Shown: positions 58,736 through 64,000 of the stretch, piece by piece
Layout: the number at the start of each line of letters is the position of its first letter
Numbering within the stretch: position 1 is the stretch's first letter
Assembly (NCBI GenBank): GCA_028708075.1
Contig: JAQVZS010000003.1
Span: 14,980-78,979 of the forward strand
DNA length: 64,000 bases
Direction: 5' to 3'
Source of the DNA: Massilibacteroides sp.
GTDB lineage: Bacteria; Bacteroidota; Bacteroidia; Bacteroidales; Tannerellaceae
The notes under the pieces: model-generated
Seen by the model: only the letters and a program-made list of their open reading frames with translations
Database searches by the model: none
What the model was told of the DNA's origin: nothing
Position numbers and translations under genes: made by a program

Positions 58736-60710
58736 ATGAAAAAATTTGTAATTATGTTCTTCGCATGCGCATTTTTTATAACCTTAGTAAATGCGCAAAG
58801 TAGTCAAAAGTGGGATTACCCAATTAAGCCAGGATCAACTGAGTGGGCTAAGTTTGAAGACAATGCCTCTATGGTAAAAGCATGCCAAATTCCAAAGACG
58901 GTGTTAGATACAATCTCAACGGAAAACTTATTTTACCTTGTTTTGGATTATCCCCTTATCTATGACATATTTGCTTTTCCGAATGTAGAAAACGGGATTG
59001 AAAAATTCATTAATGATTTTAATGGTGCAAGAGAACTCTTTAATCGTGAAAGTGTTTTTAACGTTGTTTTCAAAAGAATACAACATTAAAGCTAACGAGA
59101 GTGATCTTGTCTTGAAGAATCGGGTAATCAGCGAAGTATCAAAAGGTAAATCGATTATTTATCTTTCTTTATTAGAAACATTATCCACTTCTAAACCTTT
59201 ATTGAAAAAAAGCTCAACAGCAGAGAAAAAAGCAATGGTTAAAACCTTGGGAAATGGACTTAAACACAAGCTGAAAGAAGCCGACTATTTTTCCGGTAGT
59301 GGATTTTCTACAATAGAAAGCTCTATGGATATATTAGAATCAGAATTATCAACATCAACAGATTTACAGCCGTTATCCACAACTGTATCAAGTGACACTC
59401 GAACAACTGTTTTTACACCAATGGGTTCTGCTGTAGCAGCCTGGAATATGGTAGAATCATCAGCTTCAACTAGAGCTGCTTTTGATGCACAGTACACCAA
59501 TAGCTATCCCAATGCTCAAAAAATTATAACTTATGATGGGTATAGTTCTACGAGAAGATTTAATTGTCATGGTTATGCTTGGCATAGATCTGATCGTAAA
59601 AATGACCCAGCAGAGGATGTTTGGATTGGGTATTCTGCCAGTGAAAATGATCCTGAACACACCTATATTCGTGATGGCAGTTATATAAAGCAGTCTCAAA
59701 ATGTCCCTAATGCAAGAATTGTCTGGGCTTCAGGTGATCACACAGCGGTAAATGTTGATAATACTTGGTGTATTTCAAAATGGAATGAATGGCCATTGAT
59801 GAAGCATAAAATTAGTTACAGCCCTTTTGGTAGTGCGAATTTGGAATATTATACAAAAAAACCAGTAGACCTTTCAGGAGTTAGAATGGTCGGTGGAGCA
59901 GAAACAGCCAGTTACAGTGTAAATTATGTCCCTTACTATTCTTCACTCGAATGGCACTATGACACTAATTTACTAACTTTGGTTTCTTCTTCCAGCAAAG
60001 GAATAGTTCTTAAACCTAAAACATCAACCACAACTGGAGATGCCTCCGTTCAAGCAAGATTCTTGGATATAAACGGAGATGTTAACTCTATATATAAAGA
60101 TGTTGGGATTAATGGTCCTCATTATAAAGATGTTCAATTATCTGTAAGAAAATCGTCTGATGGAAGTGAAGCATACCCTTCCGGTGGATTATGCCCTAAC
60201 AGTTATTATTATGCGTATTTGACTGTCAATGGAACCTATCTTACTAACGTTGATTGGGGAGCAAGTAAAGAATTATCTGTTTCATCAGCTTCAAATACTC
60301 AGCTTTATTTTGGTACTTCATCAGCAGGGTGGGGAATATTAAATATTACAGCTACCACGTCATATGGCGTCAGAAAAAACATATTAGGTGTTACATTATT
60401 TGGTGGTGGATCTAATTGTAGTAATTCATATTACTCCATATATGTGTCTCCCTCTTCTGACATTCTTAATATTAATTTTGACATGAATGAATTTAATAGT
60501 CAAATAAACGAAAGAGCATTCTCTAATCCGGTATCTTTTGATATACGTCTTTATAATATAACAACAGGTAGTTTGGTGAAACAGGTAAATACTTCTGGCT
60601 ACAATGTCCAACTTGACATATCTGATGTTCCGAATGGTATTTATATTGTTCATGTTTACGATGGTATAAGTAAGACTCCACAAACACAAAAAATTTCAAT
60701 TAAACATTAA
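58736..60710 (+). pseudogene. T9SS-secreted Cys/His-domain protein, frameshifted
   Basis: Two overlapping frames (58736-59089 and a +1 frame running to 60710) form one gene. Dropping one A of the AAAA near 59074 joins VVF to KEYNIKANES, and the paralogue at 57780 supports the join. The repaired product has 657 residues: signal peptide (1-20), the shared N-terminal domain (about 25-190), a domain with FNCHGYAWH (Cys277) and GDHTAV (His335) plus ISKWNEWPLMKH, Ig/PKD-like regions, and a C-terminal T9SS type A sorting signal (LDISDVPNGIYIVHVYDG, ending KISIKH). The Cys/His pair recalls CHAP or NlpC/P60-like amidases, but this is not proven. As sequenced, full-length translation needs frameshifting. 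Confidence 0.65.
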
Positions 60711-60764
60711 GATTTAAACATGTAATAGACAAGTTATTCATTGCTTAATTAATATTGAAATAGA

Positions 60765-60804
60765 AAATAGGGACTGTTCCACATACATGGTACAGCCCCT
60801 ATTT
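60765..60804 (+). repeat. Hairpin after the T9SS gene
   Basis: Arms 60765-60777 and 60792-60804 pair at 12 of 13 positions with a 14-base loop (AAATAGGGACTGT against ACAGCCCCTATTT). It is the first of two tandem hairpins. Confidence 0.5.
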
Positions 60805-60805
60805 G

Positions 60806-60850
60806 AAAGGAGTGAAGACCTTACATCTTCACTCCTTTACTTTTTTTTTT
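60806..60850 (+). terminator. Rho-independent terminator
   Basis: Perfect 12-base stem AAAGGAGTGAAG/CTTCACTCCTTT (60806-60817, 60827-60838), 9-base loop, then ten Ts at 60841-60850. It ends the rightward T9SS-gene transcript. On the other strand the hairpin overlaps the probable end of the DUF3945-like remnant. Confidence 0.85.
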
Positions 60851-61380
60851 GAATCATCGTCGGGACCATTTTTCTTTTTGACTTCCCCGACTTTCTTAGT
60901 TGATTGCTCCTGGGATTCTTTAGGTTTGAAAGCATCAAACTTTATTTTGTTCTCCGTTTAATCCACATAGACAACGATATTGGAGAATTTCTTCCCATTT
61001 TGTGAAACTATATCTTTAAGAAAGACTTTCTCTCCGGCAGCAAGCTTGGCCTTCTGCTCATCAGTAAGAACCACTCCCTTTATTTTATTGGGTATCATTA
61101 CATCAAAACCATCTTCCCATAGTAGCATAAAGAGAGGAAGCCAATAAACTCCGGTGGACTCCATGACTACCGTGTCTATTCCGCGTGCTTGTAAATAAGA
61201 AGAAATTTCGCAGAAGTCTTTTGTGTAACAACCAAATCTAGGATTGTTTTCTCCGCCACGATCAGCTAGTACGCAAACTTGCATTTCTGTGGCGGAAATA
61301 TCAATCCCAGCCGCATTTGAATTTACAATTTTTAGGGATAAACCAGCAGTTGTCTCGACTTTTTTCGCGCTCCTTGCCAT
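60829..61380 (-). pseudogene. IS110 transposase fragment fused to DUF3945-like tail
   Basis: The open frame 60958-61380 encodes 140 residues. Residues 1 to about 95 match the DEDD N-terminal domain of IS110 transposases (AAGIDISATEMQVCV; VMESTGVYWLPLF). From about 96, PNKIKGVVLTDEQKAKLAAG and KVFLKDIVSQNGKKFS are instead typical of DUF3945/DUF4099 proteins of conjugative elements. A TAA at 60958-60960 stops the frame, but the same frame continues for 42 more codons (FDAFKPKESQEQ and a Lys-rich tail) to a stop at 60829. A deletion fused the two genes in frame and a nonsense codon followed. Neither part can work. Confidence 0.65.
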
Positions 61381-61571
61381 AAGGAATTAATTTAATGGTG
61401 TAATAGAAACGAGACTGCCACCCCTGAAAATTATATAAACTTCTATACGGCATCAAACGGCCAAACTGATTTTCATGGGTAAAGCAGGGCCTGTCTAAAT
61501 ATTGGGTTTGAGATAATCCTTAGCTTACATGGTCTACAATACTCGTTTTGATGCCGCTAAATTACTCTTTT

Positions 61572-61943
61572 TTAATCTCTGATTGCACAAAATATATTTC
61601 CATGATGCATATTTTCTTCGGAACGAAGCATGACGTGGTCTATTAACTCATTGGAGGAGTTTATTAATTCAACATATACATACCGGCCTAAAGACGAAGG
61701 CTGATGTGTCAGTGCATTGGCAAGATATGCTTTGAACCAGATTCGTTCGCCGGGCACAAAATAATCACGATCCAAATGTAAGTGGATTTTCTCTTGCGGA
61801 TAAATTTTCAATTAGTTTTGAAAATGATAAATTATAGCGTTTTTTTCATTAGATACTGGTAGTATACCATTTGATATTTGAGAATACAAAAATGTACCAT
61901 ACACTAAAAATGAAATAATAAGAAAAGAGGTTTTATTCTTCAT
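61572..61943 (-). pseudogene. Macroglobulin-like (MG2) receptor protein, N-terminal remnant
   Basis: Starting at the ATG at 61943, the frame gives a signal peptide (MKNKTSFLIISFLVYGTFLY), then stops at TAA 61812-61814, and continues in the same frame as KIYPQEKIHLHLDRDYFVPG, IWFKAYLANALTH and SRYVYVEL-like GRYVYVELINSS. These match the first domain of large Bacteroidota outer-membrane proteins with an alpha-2-macroglobulin-like MG2 fold and TonB plug, normally 700-900 residues. It ends at 61572 after only 124 codons. So it is both nonsense-mutated and truncated by rearrangement. Confidence 0.65.
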
Positions 61944-61996
61944 TGTGATATTTTTTTTGTATTAATTAATAAAGGCTCTTGAGATTTCAAAATATA

Positions 61997-63722
61997 TGTA
62001 GGGTTCGCTGAATAATATCAATCAACTGATTGTTAGATAAATAGCCTTTGTTTTTCTTTTCTGTTTGACTGAAAATGGTTATCTTTGAGTGTTAAATGAT
62101 AGCAGAATGAAGTATAAATCACAAGGCATGCAACTTAGTATCGATGCTTTTAAATCTTCTTTGGAAGGCTTGAATAAGGCTAACCGTTGGGTAAAATTGG
62201 GAGACACTCTTCCTTGGAGTGAAATAGAGCGTTTGTACGCTGTACAGCTTAATAATGGCAAACGTGGAGCCGGCAACAAACCGGCCCGTATGATTATCGG
62301 TGCTCTAATCATCAAGCATAAGATGAATCTCTCCGACGAGGAAACGATCCTTGCCATTCAGGAAAATCCTTATATGCAATATTTTGTAGGCTTATCCGAG
62401 TTTAGCGATCAACCGATCTTTGATTCCAGCTTGTTCGTGACCATCCGCAAACGCTTGGGCACGACTGATTTTAATGACATGAGCGTTTCTCTTCTGGAGC
62501 TCCAACTAGAGAAGTCGAGATCGGCAGGCAAGAAGAGCGATTCTGGGGACGAGGGCGGTGGGCGAGGAGACATCAATGTCAGGATCCTAGCTTTGTCGAT
62601 AGCCAGGGCAGAGTGCATGCGGGTTTTTTAAAAATGGACGCTACCTGTTCTGAGGCGGAAGTTCGTTACCCTACCGACATTGATCTGTTACATGATGGCT
62701 GCAAGGTGATCAACCGCTACATTGACAAACTGTGCAAAGGCTTTTCTTTGATTCATCCGGTGACTTATTATAAAGAAGCCCATGCCGCTTTTCATCAAGT
62801 GATCAAACGTACACAAAAATCCGGATTTATAAATGTGTTTAATAAAAAACGAAATGTTTTATAGAGGAAATATAGAAAGAAGAGCAAAAAGATGATTCAT
62901 CGCGCTAAATCCCTTTTATTGACCTATTTGATTAGAGATATCCGTAGTTTTACTCAGTTGATAGCGATAAACGGAACGCAACTGTTTTACAGCCTTAAAC
63001 GATACGAACAAAGGACTGTGAAGGCAATCATCACCATGTTCCATCAGCAAGATGAGATGTTCAAATCGGGGGTCAAATCTTGTGCTGATCGCATCATTAG
63101 CATCTTCCAGCCCCATATACGACCCATTGTCCGGGGAAAGTCAAAATCACCCAGTGAGTTCGGGGCAAAGATTGGAGCCTGCGTTGTCAAGGGATATACC
63201 TTTGTGGATCATCACAGTTGGGATGCATATAACGAAGCTTCCGACCTGGAGAAACATATAGAACTTTACCGGCTACGCTTTGGATTTCTTCCGATAAAAA
63301 TCTATGCGGATAAGATTTACATGAACAGGACCAACCGCTCACTAATGAAAGAACTGGAGATTCAGGCCATGGGAAAGCCCCTTGGCAGACCTCCAAAGGA
63401 GCAACAGACCAAGGAATATCAAAGCAAGATGGCGGGGGCGTCAGGCCAACGAAACGAAATAGAGGCCACATTCGGAACAGCAAAACGCATTTATCGGGCT
63501 AACAACATCAGAGCTAAGTTACCCGATACGGGCAACTCATGGACTGCGCTGTGCTATTTTGTGAAAAATGTGATGAAGTTCCTCAGAGAACTTCTTCGTG
63601 CCCTGTTTTTTGTGATGAATATATTGGTAAATCCAAAACAGAATTATGGAGAAAGTTATTCTGTTGCCCAGATTAGCCAATTATTAAAGTTTAAAGAGGT
63701 GATTTATTCAGCGAACCCTACA
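61997..63722 (+). mobile_element. IS5/IS1182-type insertion sequence, 1726 bases
   Basis: Inverted ends TGTAGGGTTCGCTGAATAA (61997-62015) and its complement (63704-63722) are perfect over 19 bases and have the usual TG...CA termini. A TA repeats on both sides (61995-61996 and 63723-63724) as a likely target duplication. The single transposase gene inside is broken. The element sits between the MG2 remnant and the window's last segment. Confidence 0.8.
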
Positions 63723-63725
63723 TAG
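62089..63725 (+). pseudogene. IS5/IS1182-family DDE transposase, broken
   Basis: The N-terminal part (DUF772-like, WSEIERLYAVQLNNGKRG to FVTIRKRLG) is in one frame to about 62580. A one-base deletion of G in AGGG near 62582 shifts it; the continuation is QDPSFVDSQGRVHAGFLKMD and ATCSEAEVRYPTDIDLLHDG. A TAG at 62862-62864 stops that frame, which then resumes as HRAKSLLLTYLIRDIRSFTQ and the DDE C-terminal part (IYADKIYMNRTNR, GQRNEIEATFGTAKRIYRAN). Repaired length would be about 545 residues. The end overlaps the right inverted repeat by a few bases. Family assignment between IS5 and IS1182 is not settled. Confidence 0.75.
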
Positions 63726-63732
63726 TTGAACA

Positions 63733-63927
63733 CTATTTCGAGACACACTCTTGTTCTTCCTTTCTTAAAAGGAATGTCTTGATTTGTCTTTTAAATGTTT
63801 CCTCTGGAAATGCGCTCATAGCTAATTGCGGTTCTCTGTTTTTTCGGAATGAACAGAAATGTGGGTATGCTTTGTATTCTTGATAGATGAGGGAAGAGAT
63901 GTTCCCCGGGAAAATCCGCTGATCCAT
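63733..63927 (-). other. Unrecognised 64-codon open frame
   Basis: Starts at the ATG at 63927 and ends EECVSK-like (RKEEQECVSK). No motif is recognised, it lies just downstream of a leftward terminator and next to the IS end, and its composition is plausible but not convincing. It may be a coding remnant or spurious. The rest of the 278-base tail of the window holds only the hairpin at 63952-63993. Confidence 0.2.
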
Positions 63928-63951
63928 ACTTATGCGGATAAATTGCAGGAA

Positions 63952-63993
63952 AACAAAAACGCCAACAAGCTGTTTTAATAGCTTATTAGCGTT
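63952..63993 (-). terminator. Leftward Rho-independent terminator
   Basis: On the minus strand AACGCTAATAAGCT (63993-63980) pairs with AGCTTGTTGGCGTT (63971-63958), using two G-U pairs, and is followed by T5GT4. It ends a leftward transcript entering from beyond the right edge. The pairs fit minus-strand RNA better than plus-strand RNA. Confidence 0.65.
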
Positions 63994-64000
63994 ATTTTAA

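Noticed and set aside
58998..59090. Internal ATG as start of a separate 570-residue gene
   Set aside because: Its first 25 residues do not match the paralogue and lack a signal peptide, while the upstream frame supplies both; a frameshifted single gene explains everything.

Overview
The window looks like chromosome from a gut or oral member of the Bacteroidales (Bacteroidota), probably near Parabacteroides or Tannerella. This is inferred from two hybrid two-component system (HTCS) regulators, a SusC/SusD pair, ECF sigma/FecR signalling, a type IX secretion (T9SS) sorting tail, TAnnTTTG-type -7 promoter boxes, no obvious Shine-Dalgarno use, and the conserved orders ligA-DUF6913-dapA, rpmB-rpmG-DUF4295 and dnaN-exonuclease-coaBC-DUF4835-recN-rlmB. 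No rRNA, tRNA or CRISPR array was seen.

Layout. 1-190: the last codons of a GH92-type mannosidase and a very strong hairpin terminator. 183-959: a long non-coding stretch that includes what looks like the decayed start of a susC gene. 960-2712 (minus): ACT-domain protein and phenylacetate-CoA ligase. 2893-6975: HTCS regulator 1. 7007-14249: prmA, a DUF418 membrane protein, an orphan sigma-54 response regulator, a GNAT/DUF2156 pair and an SLC13 transporter. 14372-18022: oxidative pentose phosphate operon gnd-zwf-pgl. 18203-21777: two-component pair divergent from a secreted HExxH protein. 21897-24374: PhoR/PhoB-like pair. 24456-30051: HTCS regulator 2, divergent from a GH5 mannanase-like lipoprotein. 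30153-32815 (minus): a GH13 enzyme overlapping a membrane protein of unknown function. 33148-46957: housekeeping block (DUF2179 protein, ligA, a frameshifted DUF6913 gene, dapA, glutathione peroxidase, rpmB, rpmG, DUF4295, dnaN, exonuclease, alcohol dehydrogenase, coaBC, DUF4835/PorD-like, recN, rlmB, ridA). 46994-48865: YgiQ radical-SAM protein. 48891-57170: ECF sigma, FecR, SusC with STN domain, SusD and a secreted phosphodiesterase-fold protein, together a trans-envelope regulated uptake locus.

57171-64000 is an accessory graveyard. It holds an IS-end hairpin, the 5' end of a group II intron, a divergent pair of genes sharing a paralogous domain (a lipoprotein and a frameshifted T9SS-secreted protein with a Cys/His domain), an IS110 transposase fragment fused in frame to the tail of a DUF3945-type conjugative-element protein, a macroglobulin-like receptor pseudogene with an in-frame stop, and a degenerate IS5/IS1182-type insertion sequence with intact inverted repeats.

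The most promising things for follow-up are the divergent paralogue pair at 57780-60710, the GH13/membrane-protein pair at 30153-32815, the two-component/HExxH unit at 18203-21777, and the gene chimeras of the last 7 kb. All family names here come from reading motifs by eye; no database search was run.
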